64,000 bases of DNA. Source: Aphrophora alni (Eukaryota > Arthropoda > Insecta > Hemiptera > Aphrophoridae). The DNA lies in contig OY740768.1 of NCBI GenBank assembly GCA_963513935.1, positions 43,766,368 to 43,830,367 of the forward strand, in the 5' to 3' direction. Position 1 is the stretch's first letter; each line of letters starts with the position of its first letter. This document shows positions 1-53,870 of the stretch, in pieces. A program made the translations under genes and the position numbers. The notes beneath the pieces were generated by a model. The model saw only the letters and a program-made list of their open reading frames with translations. It was not told where the DNA came from and did not search any database.

Positions 1-930
1 ATAAGCATATAGAGTACTTAGCATTGGTATTAGGTCTTTCCACAACAACAGGAATACCTCATCATTTTTTGTATACATTTTAATATCTCCTTTTTTTTTC
101 AATTTAAGCCTACTAATATTTTGTTTTGTGTTTTTTCTTTGTGACCTTACATGGTCAGGGAGTCCTTGCCTGATTAGCATTATGGTCTCGGTTATATGAA
201 CTTGCCAGTTTAGGAGTGCTTTTGCCAGGTCCAAGTTTGTGTAAAAGCTGTCGGTAAACACATGGAGCCCTTTAATATCTCCATAGGCATCTTTGAGCTT
301 TCCCACAAGATGAAGTACCACACGACTAGTGGAGCTTAAATCAGGTCTGCCCATACGGTCAATGTTTGCTTTACTAAAATAGGGTTCAATTGCACAAATC
401 TATCCAGATTTTGCTTCACTCAACACAAAGATTTTTATGCCCCATCTTATTGGCTCGTCTTTGTTGTAGACTTTGAACTGAATTTTCCACTTGAATCCTA
501 CGGTATTCTCATCTACACTTACGTGTTTGTCAGGAATATAATGTTCCCTGAAATTATTGTCAAGTAAGAAGACAACATTCCAAACTTTTCCAGACCAAGT
601 TTGTGTGCCGTGTATTGGTCCAGAAGAGGGTGGACCAACGTGAAGGTTCCAAAATATTTGGGAAAACCTCTCTTTACTAAAAAGTCCTTAAAAAAAGTTT
701 ATTTCAGGTTTTTTGTTCATCCCCATATTTATAATTGTTCCCATAAATGCTTTTCTCTTCTATACTGACGCCTTCCCTAGACCAACACATCGATTTTTTT
801 TGGAAGGGGTGTATTTTGTTTTCATGAGCATACCTATTGGTTTCATTGGTAATTTCAGTCAATAAAATATCAGTGAAGAATAGTTGAAAGAATTGTAAAG
901 GTGTTTGTGAAATTTCATCAATTAGTGGCT
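1..930 (-). pseudogene. piggyBac-type transposase, broken and cut by the window edge
   Basis: The minus strand reads as a piggyBac-family (DDE_Tnp_1_7) transposase. Up to about 900 there is ETNRYA, then INMGMNKKPEINFF, FWNLHVGPP and HVSVDENTVGFKWKIQFK, followed by GIKIFVLSEAKSG, MGRPDLSSTSRVVLHLVGKL and LHVFTDSFYTNLDLAKALL. The first two catalytic aspartates (in SVDE and FTDSF) are retained, but an in-frame stop after SEAKSG and at least one more near 690 break it. The C-terminal Cys-rich end would be left of base 1. No terminal inverted repeat was identified. It lies downstream of exon P in the same orientation, probably in the next PLC-epsilon intron. Confidence 0.85.
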
Positions 931-1114
931 TAAATTTGACTTACTGGTGACCATGTATACTTATGAAAGTTTTGATCGCATATCTGCCATTCTTTTCAAT
1001 TAGAACTACAATCATTGATGTTACCATTTTTTGTTTCAACATTTATTAGTATGTATAATTAATAAATGTCTTAATTAATTCTTCATTTTTTGAAAGTAAA
1101 TTACCATCTAGGCT

Positions 1115-2330
1115 AAAATCTGCTAAGGTCCTCCCATTGTTTAAAATGGGTGATAAGGATGAAATTAGCAATTACAGACCTATTTCTTTACTGCTAGTAT
1201 TCAGTAAAAATTTCGAAAAAATTTCTCATGACAACTACTTGAATTTTTAAACAAATCTAATATCCTTTAAAGTGGCCAGTATGACTTTTAAAAAGGTAAA
1301 TCAACAATAGATGTTATAGTTGAGTTAATGGACTTTTTAGTGATGGGTCTTGAAAGGAAAAAAAAAAGAGTATTTTTCTCGAACTTTCCGGAGCTTTTGA
1401 TTGTGTCAATTTCAATTTATTACTTAACAAATGTGAACGGTTTGGTATTAGAGGAATACCACTAATGTGGTTAGACTCATTTATTAATAATAGAACACAG
1501 CGTATTAATGTTGCAGGGAGGCTGTCTAACCAGACCCTACTGAGATCTGGTGTCTCTCAGAGATCAGTTCTTGGTCTGGTATTGTTTTTAATTTATATCA
1601 ATGATTTGTCATTATCAATATATATTATGTAGATAGCCTAATTCAGTTTGCAGATGTCACAACTTTAGTATGAAAGGAAATTCAGTGGAAAATTGGGAAC
1701 ATAAGGCTTTTTTACAAATAAATGCAACAGGTCAATATTTTGAAGAGACTAATTTGACAGTAAATCCAGCCAAGACAAAGTACATGTATTTTAATATTTA
1801 AAAAAGCCAAAATCAGATACCAAGTGTCATGTTGAGTGAAAATTTGTTTGAAAAAGTAAATTCAGTTAAATTCTTGGATCTTATTATAGATAATAAGTTA
1901 ACTTGGAATAACCAAATTATCAGTGTTAGTGCTAAAATTAGTTCATTGATTTTTGTGCTAAGAAAATTTTTACTTAGTTTTGTCTATTGTTTAACTGTTT
2001 ATTATGGGCTTATTTATCCACATTTAAAGTATGGAATTCTCCTGTGAGGAAACTCAACAGTTCAGAATATGTATAGACTATTTGTCCTGCAAAAGAAGGG
2101 AATTTGACTAATAGCAGGATTTAAGCAAACTGAAATAAGTAAAGGTGCTTTTGGGAGGCTTGGAGTACTTACACTTCCATGTATATACATACTAGAAGTG
2201 TTGTTATATTTTAAATTTAAGTGTGATCATATCCAGAATACATGACTAACAATGAGTCACATTAGAAACTAACAGCAAACACAATATAAAAGGTTTAGGC
2301 CACACCTGAAGTGGAATGCTTACATTATTA
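1115..2330 (+). pseudogene. Non-LTR retrotransposon (jockey/CR1-like) reverse transcriptase remnant
   Basis: The plus strand, in shifting frames, shows RT block 1 (PLFKMGDKDEISNYRPISLL then VFSKNFEKI), the middle block (INNRTQRINVAGRLSNQTLL, GVSQRSVLGLVLFLIYINDL), then QFADVTTLV and the C-terminal part from 1829 (VKFLDLIIDNKLTWNNQI, YYGLIYPHLKYGI). The FADD active-site motif reads FADV, and several stops and frameshifts are present, so it is dead. The 5' part with the endonuclease is missing, as is usual for truncated LINE copies. Confidence 0.85.
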
Positions 2331-2578
2331 TTATTACGTGAAAGCTCGGTGAGCACGGTGGTATTTAATATTATAGAAGATTATATGGCAGAAGTATTTA
2401 GTATTTATTACCAATATTTATGAATTATGTTATACAAAAATGCTATATACAATATTATGATGAGATCATTTTTCTTACTCTCAATTATTTTAATAAAATC
2501 ACAAAGGTGAAAGTTATTGCATAAATACATACATTTTGTACCAAAAATTAAAAACTTTCAAATAACGTAACAAATTAC
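2331..2578. other. Intronic AT-rich DNA
   Basis: This short stretch lies between the LINE remnant and exon P. I see nothing in it beyond AT-rich sequence and the donor of exon P. Confidence 0.5.
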
Positions 2579-44790
<42,212 letters not shown>

Positions 44791-45705
44791 CTGGAAAATT
44801 TAAATATATAATTAGTAAAGTAAAATAAAGAAATTAAAATTTTTATTGGATTTAAAAAATGTTACATTAATCCACAGTTTATATATTATTGATGAACATG
44901 AAAATTGGTTCATATTTTTACATAAATAACACATAGGGCCTATCTTGAAGTTAAAATTATGTATAGATTTTTGGAGATTAATGGAAAAAACAAAAATAGA
45001 AGTCGTTGGAAGGTAAAGCGAATGTACGTGCAGACGTATCCCACTGGACATTTTGGGAGGTACTCGTCCTTAGACAACCAATTATATTTTATAATTGAAG
45101 TGATCACATATAAATAAAAATATTTCTTAAATAAAATGACCTGAATTCAAAACCAGTATTTTTTTTTTTATTAAAGCAAGCTCATTTGTGACCCGCCACA
45201 ATTCATATTATCAATATAAACTATATTAGGTTCGTAAGATTGATTTTTTATTTATTTTGTCATAATCAAAACTGTAGCCTTCATTGTAGATCTAACATTA
45301 GAGATTTATTTAAAACTGATTTTTTACTATGTTGTAACAAATACTACATATTGTTTTTATGCTTATAAACATAGACGTCATATTTACAATAATACGCCCT
45401 TTCTGAATATTAGCAAATTTGCTTAAGGTGTTAGTTTTCCCTTTTTTCTTACTTTGTTCTTGTTGGTTTGACTTCTATTTTCGATTGCCTCTTGAATGAC
45501 TATAAATCCGGTCCTGAGCATGCATCCTACAAAGACCCAGGATCAACAAAGCTCACACAAAATTACTTTTCTTATGTAAATGGATAATGTGACAATATAG
45601 TGTTAATGTACAAATTTAATATAAACCGATTTATTAAGTCCCAGTTTAAATATCTTTAGAAATCTAAATAATAGGATAACATTATTTAAAATTCAATACA
45701 TTTTA

Positions 45706-46140
45706 CTAGTGATGACCCCAGTTTCACCCGGGGATAGTTGAAATAGTTTTATAAAAATATATTTTTTAGAACAACCCTAATGGTGGTGCTATGGGAATGA
45801 ATTATGCTTAAATGCAGCAACACACCAATTTTGATCAAAATCGATCCATAGATAACAAAAATGTGATATTTGTTTTAGGGGTAAAAGACACCATTGGAGT
45901 GGAACAATTTCAAACCCTATCTTAGTACGTGTCTACAGACCTACCACAAACCATGTTAAAAAAAGTCATAGCTCTAGGCTTATTGGATCCAGAGATAAGT
46001 TTTAGGGGTAAATACCCTTGGAGTGGAACATTTCCAAAACCCTTTCTTAATTCGCGTTTACAGACCTACCCTAAAACCAGGATAAAAAAATTCGTAGCTC
46101 TAGGGTTCATGGATCCAGAGATTTCGTAATCAGTTAGTGG
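45706..46140 (-). mobile_element. Helitron 3' end with a 2-copy internal duplication
   Basis: On the minus strand the sequence ends with a CCCC/GGGG hairpin (CCCCGGGTGAAACTGGGG), then TCATCACTAG followed by T, the canonical Helitron 3' terminus. The interior (45875-46130) holds two imperfect copies of a unit of about 127 bp (GGGGTAAA...GGAGTGGAAC...ACAGACCTACC...TGGATCCAGAGAT). The 5' TC end was not found. The neighbouring minisatellite may be inside the same element. Confidence 0.6.
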
Positions 46141-46230
46141 GTTTTGACTTTTTAAAATTTTTATTTATGAAATCAAATTTTAAACTAGGTTTAAAAATAA
46201 TAACTTAGTCTACACAATTTCTATTGGTGA

Positions 46231-47866
46231 ACGGTTGAATTTCACAATAACTTAATCGAGAACAAAATAATAAAAACATTGTTTACCTACGGTATAAAAA
46301 TCGTCATTATTGTTCACTCTTACTTCTCTAGATATGAACAGTTAACGGTTGAATTTCACAATAAAGTACTCGAGAACAAAATAATAAAAACATTGTTTAC
46401 CTACAGTATACAAATCGTCATTATTGTTCACTCTTACTTCTCTAGATATGAACAGTTAACGGTTGAATTTCACAATAAAGTACTCGAGAACAAAATAATA
46501 AAAACATTGTTTACCTACAGTATACAAATCGTCATTATTGTTCACTTTTACTTCTCTAGATATGAACAGGTAACGGTTGAATTTCACAATAACTTAATCG
46601 AGAACAAAATAATAAAAACATTGTTTACCTACGGTATAAAAATCGTCATTATTGTTCACTTTTACTTCTCTAGATATGAACAGTTAACAGTTGAATTTCA
46701 CAATAACTTAATCGAGAACAAAATAATAAAAACATTGTTTACCTACGGTATAAAAATCGTCATTATTGTTCACTCTTACTTCTCTAGATATGAACAGTTA
46801 ACGGTTGAATTTCACAATAAAGTACTCGAGAACAAAATAATAAAAACATTGTTTACCTACAGTATACAAATCGTCATTATTGTTCACTTTAACTTCTCTA
46901 GATATGAACAGTTAACGGTTGAATTTCACAATAAAGTACTCGAGAACAAAATAATAAAAACATTGTTTACCTACGGTATAAAAATCGTCATTATTGTTCA
47001 CTCTTACTTCTCTAGATATGAACAGTTAACGGTTGAATTTCACAATAAAGTACTCGAGAACAAAATAATAAAAACATTGTTTACCTACAGTATACAAATC
47101 GTCATTATTGTTCACTTTTACTTCTCTAGATATGAACAGGTAACGGTTGAATTTCACAATAACTTAATCGAGAACAAAATAATAAAAACATTGTTTACCT
47201 ACGGTATAAAAATCGTCATTATTGTTCACTTTTACTTCTCTAGATATGAACAGTTAACAGTTGAATTTCACAATAACTTAATCGAGAACAAAATAATAAA
47301 AACATTGTTTACCTACGGTATAAAAATCGTCATTATTGTTCACTCTTACTTCTCTAGATATGAACAGTTAACGGTTGAATTTCACAATAAAGTACTCGAG
47401 AACAAAATAATAAAAACATTGTTTACCTACAGTATACAAATCGTCATTATTGTTCACTTTTACTTCTCTAGATATGAACAGTTAACGGTTGAATTTCACA
47501 ATAAAGTACTCGAGAACAAAATAATAAAAACATTGTTTACCTACGGTATAAAAATCGTCATTATTGTTCACTCTTACTTCTCTAGATATGAACAGTTAAC
47601 GGTTGAATTTCACAATAAAGTACTCGAGAACAAAATAATAAAAACATTGTTTACCTACAGTATACAAATCGTCATTATTGTTCACTTTTACTTCTCTAGA
47701 TATGAACAGGTAACGGTTGAATTTCACAATAAAGTACTCGAGAACAAAATTATAAACACATTGTTTACCTACAGTATACAAATCGTCATTACTGTTCACT
47801 GTTACTTCTCTAGATATGAACAGTTAACGGTTGAATTTCACAATAAATTACACGAGAACAAAATAT
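46231..47866. repeat. 114-bp minisatellite with 570-bp higher-order repeat
   Basis: About 14.3 tandem units of 114 bp. Because 114 is a multiple of three and the unit lacks a stop on the plus strand, a 534-codon frame (46279-47883) runs through the whole array with a 38-residue period. Variant positions (GIK/SIQ, HSY/HFY, QLT/QVT, NKVL/NNLI) repeat in blocks of five units. The marker TATGAACAGG occurs at 46561, 47131 and 47701, exactly 570 bp apart. I treat the reading frame as a by-product of the repeat: no promoter, splice sites or domain were seen. Confidence 0.95.
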
Positions 47867-47879
47867 ATAATATATACAA

Positions 47880-48708
47880 CTAGAGACCTGAAATTTTGAA
47901 CATAGGTCAGAATTGGATGACAATACAACATTCAGTTGGTTTCTTGTCTTTACATTTGTTTGAACAATAGTTGTTTAAACAAATAAAAATTGGCCAATGA
48001 GATGTATTTCGTATATTGAGTCTCATCAATATATACAAAACCGATTGAAATCTTTCACCCGGACATAAGACTAAAAAACAGAAAATAATAAATGAAATAA
48101 AAAAAAAAAAAATTAACATACCACGGTTTTAAAACGGACTAAAAAATATAAAATAATTTTTCATGACCCTTCTTCAATTTTGAGGGAGGATTGTTAGTGG
48201 CTATGGATATATTTGGAATACCTGGAGAGAAAATCGTGGGGCGCAGCCAGTAAATAATACAAGTAGACAATCCGGATGAATTCACAGCTAATTTCAGTGA
48301 ATCGGAAATGAGATTTACTGTAATTTAATTTATTTACTCCTCCTTAACTATCATAGATTGTCTGCGCCCCACGGTTTTCTCTCCAAGTATTCCAAACAAT
48401 CCTCCCTCAAAATTGTAGAAGGGTCATGAAAAATTATTTTAAACTTTTTAGTCCGTTTTAAAACCGTGGTATGTTAAATATTTTTTAAAATTTCATTTTT
48501 TACTTTCTGTTTTTTAGTCTTATGTCCGGGTAAAAGATTTCAATCGGTTTTGTATATATTGATGAGACTCAATATACGAAATACATCTCATTGGCCAATT
48601 TTTATTTGCTTAAACAACTATTGCTCAAATAAATGTCGAGAGAAGAAACCAACTGAATATTGTATTGTCATCCAATTCTGACCTATGTTAAAAATTTCAG
48701 GACTCTAG
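47880..48708. mobile_element. 829-bp palindromic element
   Basis: The arms 47880-48246 and 48362-48708 are inverted copies over about 350 bp. They share CATTGGCCAATTT, TATTGATGAGACTCAATATA, CCGGTTTTAAAACC-like sequence and GAGGGAGGATTGTT or its inverse. The spacer is about 115 bp. The left arm has a small insertion near 48195. It abuts the minisatellite on the left, and a CAGACAGA repeat lies 50 bp to the right. A transcript would fold into a very long hairpin. Confidence 0.85.
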
Positions 48709-48749
48709 CTTATCGGGAAATTAGTTTAAACTCGATTGCAAAATTCCAC

Positions 48750-50340
48750 CCGGACAGACAGACAGACAGATATGACGGAAACCGAACTAATAAAAACGTG
48801 GTAATAAAGAAATCAACTTGAATATAGAATTTAAATAAAATCGGAAAAAGTATAAATGAACACAACTATGTAAAACCTGTACTTTGTAAAATTGTAGGCG
48901 CGGATAAGCGTCAATACTTTACTGTACACATGGCAGATATAAGTCCTCTGGAAGAGGTTAACTAATTTTACATTCATGTTTTGCTAGTATAAAATAATTT
49001 GTTAATCACTAGTAAAACTGCAAATTTCTTACGGAATTTTAGGGAAGTAATGCGATGAGTCGATATTCTTCGTTCTGTGGTTCCCTGAGCCCAAATCTTG
49101 CTTTTTGAAATGACGTTTGTCTGTATATCTGGCGTCTGTGAACTGATTTCAATAAAATTCTGTGTAGGGATGTGTTTGCCATTCATACTTCAAAATTCGG
49201 GGATAGTATGTAAAGACAAACCCCATTCTTTTGGAATAAGAAAAAACAGAAAATTTCATTTTTCTTAAAATCGGCTCTAAATATTTAGATAAAATGATGC
49301 TCACCTGTACCCACTAACTTGTTGATCACGATCTCACAAAATATGCCGGTTCTTGAGTTATTGGTAAAAACCAAAAATAGGCAATGTGGATGTTATAAAA
49401 GATTCAATATCTCAAAATTGGTTCTACCAAAATTTTAGAGAAATATGAACAGGTATCAAATCCCGTGTGAAAAATCGCAAGTAAATAAATATTAGGGTTC
49501 AGAATTACTTGACCAAAATGAAAAATGAACAGTGATCGACCTAAAGCTCCATCTTAATGAAATACAATTTTAGTGTATTAACGCGTTTACGGCACAAGCG
49601 AAGATAGTATACATATTATTTCGCAGATGGTGTCCAAAGTTCATTTTCTATTTTGGTACAATTAGCAACTGAAATTTTCAGTGTGTGCAATGTTTTTGTA
49701 GCGTTTAATAACCTGAAGTTTGTTAACCCCAGGTTTCAGCCGACTAAATTAATATAAATTGGAATGTAATACAAACATCAATGGGAGTTGGTTTTCATGA
49801 GTAGGGAGGGAATCTACACGGACGGCCGAACAAGTGAGAATAAATAAAGGGTTCAATACATTTTAAGTGTAAATATATAAATTAAACATTGGTTGTAATT
49901 TGCGACGACAAATTGGAATAATATTAAACTGAAATTTAGCTTTAGGGATGTAAAGAGAAACCGTTGTAAACTATAGGACTGTCGGTTATATTTCCCCAGC
50001 AAGATTTGTCGTTTTTCAAAACATATTTTCAAAAATTTCAAAAAAATCAAAACCAGTTTATGGGTTTTGACATTTTAAATTTGACTTTTCTGACTTTCTA
50101 TAGGGTTTTATGTGATCATACTATAGTTCCCAATATTGAATTTCAAATCCAAACTTAATTTTTGCGGCCACTTTCATGTTTACGTACAGACGACAACAAC
50201 AAAGATGACGGACGGATGTCATGTCGAAAATCGATTTATCGGTTTCTCGAGGCTATGAAACATAAATTCTGTAAATAAAACGGAGGTTTACCAAATTTGC
50301 TATATATTTCGGGTATGTGTTTGTATATATGTAGACTATG
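48750..50340. other. Unassigned mobile-element-like sequence
   Basis: Contains (CAGA)n at 48756-48770 and CGACGGA-type motifs (50190-50220) of the sort found near Helitron and other insect transposon ends. No frame of known similarity was seen. Confidence 0.4.
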
Positions 50341-50361
50341 TGTGTATATATGTTTGTACGT

Positions 50362-50362
<1 letters not shown>

Positions 50363-50396
<34 letters not shown>
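50363..50396. repeat. (TG)n microsatellite
   Basis: About 16 TG dinucleotides just left of the foldback element at 50431. Confidence 0.95.
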
Positions 50397-50398
<2 letters not shown>

Positions 50399-50430
50399 AA
50401 TAGTTTTCTTCCCTAAATATTTACAGAGTG

Positions 50431-50667
50431 TAACAAACACACAGAACACAATTCTCATAAAAAAAAATACGCCTAAGTATCAGAAGCGTTTCAACGACAA
50501 GGTCGTCCTCTTCAGTTATAGTTTGATTGGTTAAGCTCGTGTATCACTGAAGAGGACGACCTTGTCGTTGAAACGCGTCTGATACTTAGGCGTATTTTTT
50601 TATGAGAATTGTGTTCTGTGTGTTTGTTATACTGTATAGTTTTTCTCATAAGTCAAGCTCAACATTT
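50431..50667 (+). mobile_element. Hammerhead-bearing foldback element with 15-bp direct repeats
   Basis: The arms 50431-50513 and 50547-50631 are nearly perfect inverted copies. To the right the element continues with TAAGTCAAGCTCAACATTT, a sequence also found at the right end of the element at 57107-57140. AATATTTACAGAGTG occurs at 50416-50430 and again at 50668-50682, exactly flanking this unit, and looks like a target-site duplication. Together with the ribozyme-like motif this suggests a Penelope-like or related retroelement (inference). No reverse transcriptase is present. Confidence 0.7.
50541..50585 (+). ncRNA. Hammerhead-ribozyme-like motif (best copy)
   Basis: In order: stem I GTATCA (50541-50546), core CTGAAGA, one extra G, stem II GACGAC/GTTGTC-type hairpin (50555-50560 with 50564-50669 numbering end 50569, loop CTT), then GAAA, stem III as the self-complementary ACGCGT (50573-50578), C at the cleavage position (50579) and TGATAC closing stem I (50580-50585). 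All six stem I pairs and all six stem II pairs form. The core fits CUGANGA...GAAA except for one extra base between core and stem II. A two-molecule (dimeric) fold through ACGCGU is expected. Penelope-like retroelements are known to carry such minimal hammerheads in their terminal repeats. Confidence 0.72.
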
Positions 50668-50682
50668 AATATTTACAGAGTG

Positions 50683-53640
50683 ACCTAAATAAAAAACCAA
50701 TACCGAGTGAGCCATCATTGGTATGCAATATATCAGGAATAGTTTTAATGCCTAAAATAAAAATAAAAAGTCCCTATAAACATATGCGTAAAAACGATTA
50801 GTTTTCTCTCTGTCGTACTGTTTGTTGTGTTTTTTCGAAAAAAAATGTATATTTTTGAAAATGAAATATTGATCTAATTTTGGTTCACAAATTTTGTTTG
50901 TGTTTTACTAATGATATTATTTGGAACCAAGACTTTCTTTTTTACCTTTTCAAAATGGGGGTGTACGGTTGGTCAGAGGACCAACTATGTTATGTCTGAT
51001 GTTAAATACATTAGTATGCTTAGCTTTACAAAAAGTTTGATTATATTATTGAAACTAGTCGAGACTGTGCACATTCAAATTATCAATATTAACGTTAAAT
51101 ACAAAACGTTTCTTTATTAAGTTCACTTAATATAAAATATTTTATACAATTTCGTAATGAGGAAAATATTTTATTTAAACACTATAACAATGGAAATTTG
51201 TTATATCTATTTTTATCTTGCCAATTTATTTTAAACAAATGCCACACGTTGTGCGACCAAATATAACATAACAGAACGTTTTTTATATAATATATTTTTT
51301 TTTATTTTGATTATTTAATCTAATTTTAATTGATTTTAAAATATTATCTTGAAACTATGATGGTTTAAGTAAATTAGTTCAACAAACAAGTTTTTATCCT
51401 TTAACTAACTTCAGGATTTATTAGCAAAACAATTATTTATAACAACCAATATCAATTCAATTTATCTATTCATTGAAATATCTTAAGGCTACTTCATTCT
51501 CTCACACTTGCATTCTTTAAAAACTAATTTACTCTAATACACAATATTATTGATTACAAATTTAAAATCTACAATTGATTATTCAATTTACATAAAATCA
51601 AAACTCTACAAAATGTTCAACAAATCTTGTCCAAAATGTTCTTATTAAATTTATCTCAATTTTATTACAAAAACAAAACAATTATCTTAATTAACTTATT
51701 TTTACAAATTTACTTTTATTTTTTTTTTGCCGGCTAGCTCAATTACTTTACTTTTAAATTAATTATACAAAAAAACTTGACTCTTATCTCGGGCATGGGA
51801 ACTTTTAATGACTCAATTAAAGTGAAATACTAACTCTAATGATTATTTATTATGAAATTTTGTACTTATCAACAATTCTCCTCGTCCGCTATAATTTTGG
51901 CACTTTTACACAACACAAATCACTAACGATGCACAACAACATAACGTATCTTTAGCCAAGTCGGATGCTGCTAACACTGGTTCATTGACTGGTGGTGAAT
52001 CTCTGGTGATACTCCGCTAACTCTGTCTAGTCTCCTTACTCGTTCTCGACTACTATGGACTTCGACGCGATGATCTCTCCTCTTCTTTTATGAAATTTAA
52101 ACTCTTTGACTCTATTTAATTTATGATTCTAACAACTTCAAAAGAAACTACTAAATTTTGTGGCGCTCTGCCTTTAAATTAACCAATGACTTAGAATTAA
52201 ACCCTCAGGTTAATTCTTAACACTTAACACCTCCTACTCTGATTCCTAGCTGTAAGTCAAGACCTACACGCTCTTAACCCCAGTTCTAGACTGACTCTCC
52301 TTACTGTTCGATTTCACCTCTCCCGAAATTCAAGTGTAGCGTCCTCTTCGCTTATTGGTTAAATCTCATTTTTTTTAAAACTCAGGCCTCTCCTGATTGG
52401 ACCTCTAACTTTCTAAAAATCGTTGGTTTTTTCTTACACGTGCTGGCTTCACCCTCGGAGATACCGTTAGGAATTCGCTTTCTCATTTTTTCTTGGTTCC
52501 CATTTTTTACAACACGCAGCTGCGTTGAATAGCAAAACTCCGTTATGTTTTCTACTAAAATTTTATTTGTGTCGGCGAACTTTCTTCTCTTAAGTAAAAC
52601 AGAATGTCTTCTTTCCCTTGTCCTTGTCACGTCTGTCAATTTGTACAGTTATTTTCGAAACTTAACCTTGCAGCTGCTCTTTCGGTAAGATTTGCTTGTC
52701 CACATGTGTTCTGTTTCAATTTACACATTTACACAATTATTTATCAATGTTAACTTTTGATTGATTATTATTATTTTAATATTTGATATTAGGCCTAATT
52801 AATTATTTATCCATTGTGATCGTTTGAGATCGTTATAACACTTTGAACTTTAAATACGACGATAAAGTAGCATTTTTTGGAGATCAGTACGTTTTATTTT
52901 GGGATTACATTTTGATAATATTTTTTTTATAAAAATGGTTAGAACATATTACTAAATATTTGGAATTTTGTAATTTTGTTAAATTTAGGACATTTGAGAA
53001 AGTTTATGGAATGTTTTTGAACAGTTTATTTGAAACACATTACATCCTTTTCAGTTTACATTGAGGAAGTTATGTGATCGCCATTTGTAGAGGTTTGTTT
53101 CTAACACAAACGGTCATTTTATTTTACATATGGTTAGGCATTTTGTTTTCAGTTATAATTTTTCCATTTTCACAAAATTTTATCGAAATCTCCTGTATAG
53201 ATAATTAGACATTTGAATGTTTGGTACCACTTTCCCTTTTTGACTGATAAATCCTGAACGTACATTTTTGGTTTGGTTTGTTTTTGAGATTAAGACCAAT
53301 ACATTTGGTTTCGGCTTGCATTTTAACAAAAATGTATCAAATTCGTTACAGCTAATTTTGATAAAGCGGAATTCTAAATTTTCGTCTTAGAGTAGCTTAA
53401 ATTTTGATATTGGTTGGTATTTGATTTGGGTAAATGAAAAAGTTTGTGCAATGATTTTGCAAAGTTTATTTAAGACGCATTATTTAAGTATAGATAATTT
53501 GTTTATTTCTAATTTAAATTTCAGTTTGACGAGGAATGATTTTATCACAGAAAGGTCATCCCTTAAGGGGAGTTTTCAAAGGAAAGTAAAAAGGGGTTCC
53601 ATAGAAGGGGGGGGGGGTGAAAAGTATTTTTTTGTTGATT
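50683..53640. other. Unassigned region
   Basis: AT-rich at first. Then, from 51880 to 52700, there is a GC-richer block with an 85-codon Lys/Arg-rich minus-strand frame (52382-52639, MTDVTRTRERRHSVLLKRRK at its start). The block has the look of a solo LTR or other retroelement end, but I found no paired terminus or known domain. An 11-base G run is at 53607-53617. Confidence 0.4.
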
Positions 53641-53679
53641 AAAGGTGAAACTCTATCGGTGATCATCGTCTTAAATAAA

Positions 53680-53870
53680 AGAAGAAAGTAGTATAAAATA
53701 TACCCCTACACCTCGAATACTTTAAAAGCGTCAGGAAAAAACAAGAGTTGGTCAGGAGAGACCTTATAGGAAAGATGAAAGAGAGGGTCTAACCCTTTCT
53801 ACACTAAGCTATGCTTTTCGGAATTGCCATACACGTACTTACTACAACTAAGGGGGGGGGTGTAAAGGAA
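53680..53870. repeat. Dispersed repeat, copy 1
   Basis: Shares order and wording with 54545-54735: AAAATA..., CGAATACT..A..AGCGTCA.G, GAGAGAC.TGATAGGAAAGATGAA-type segments, then GG.TCTAAC, and a short segment ending in ATT..CATACACG or TGTGCACGA. The copies are diverged. A 9-base G run lies at 53852-53860. Confidence 0.6.

Noticed and set aside
46279..47883. 534-codon frame as a genuine repeat protein.
   Set aside because: It is fully explained by a 114-bp stop-free repeat unit. No splice, promoter or domain evidence. Kept as a finding only.
52382..52639. 85-codon basic minus-strand frame as a gene.
   Set aside because: No recognisable domain, no splice sites, and it sits in a block that looks like retroelement end sequence.
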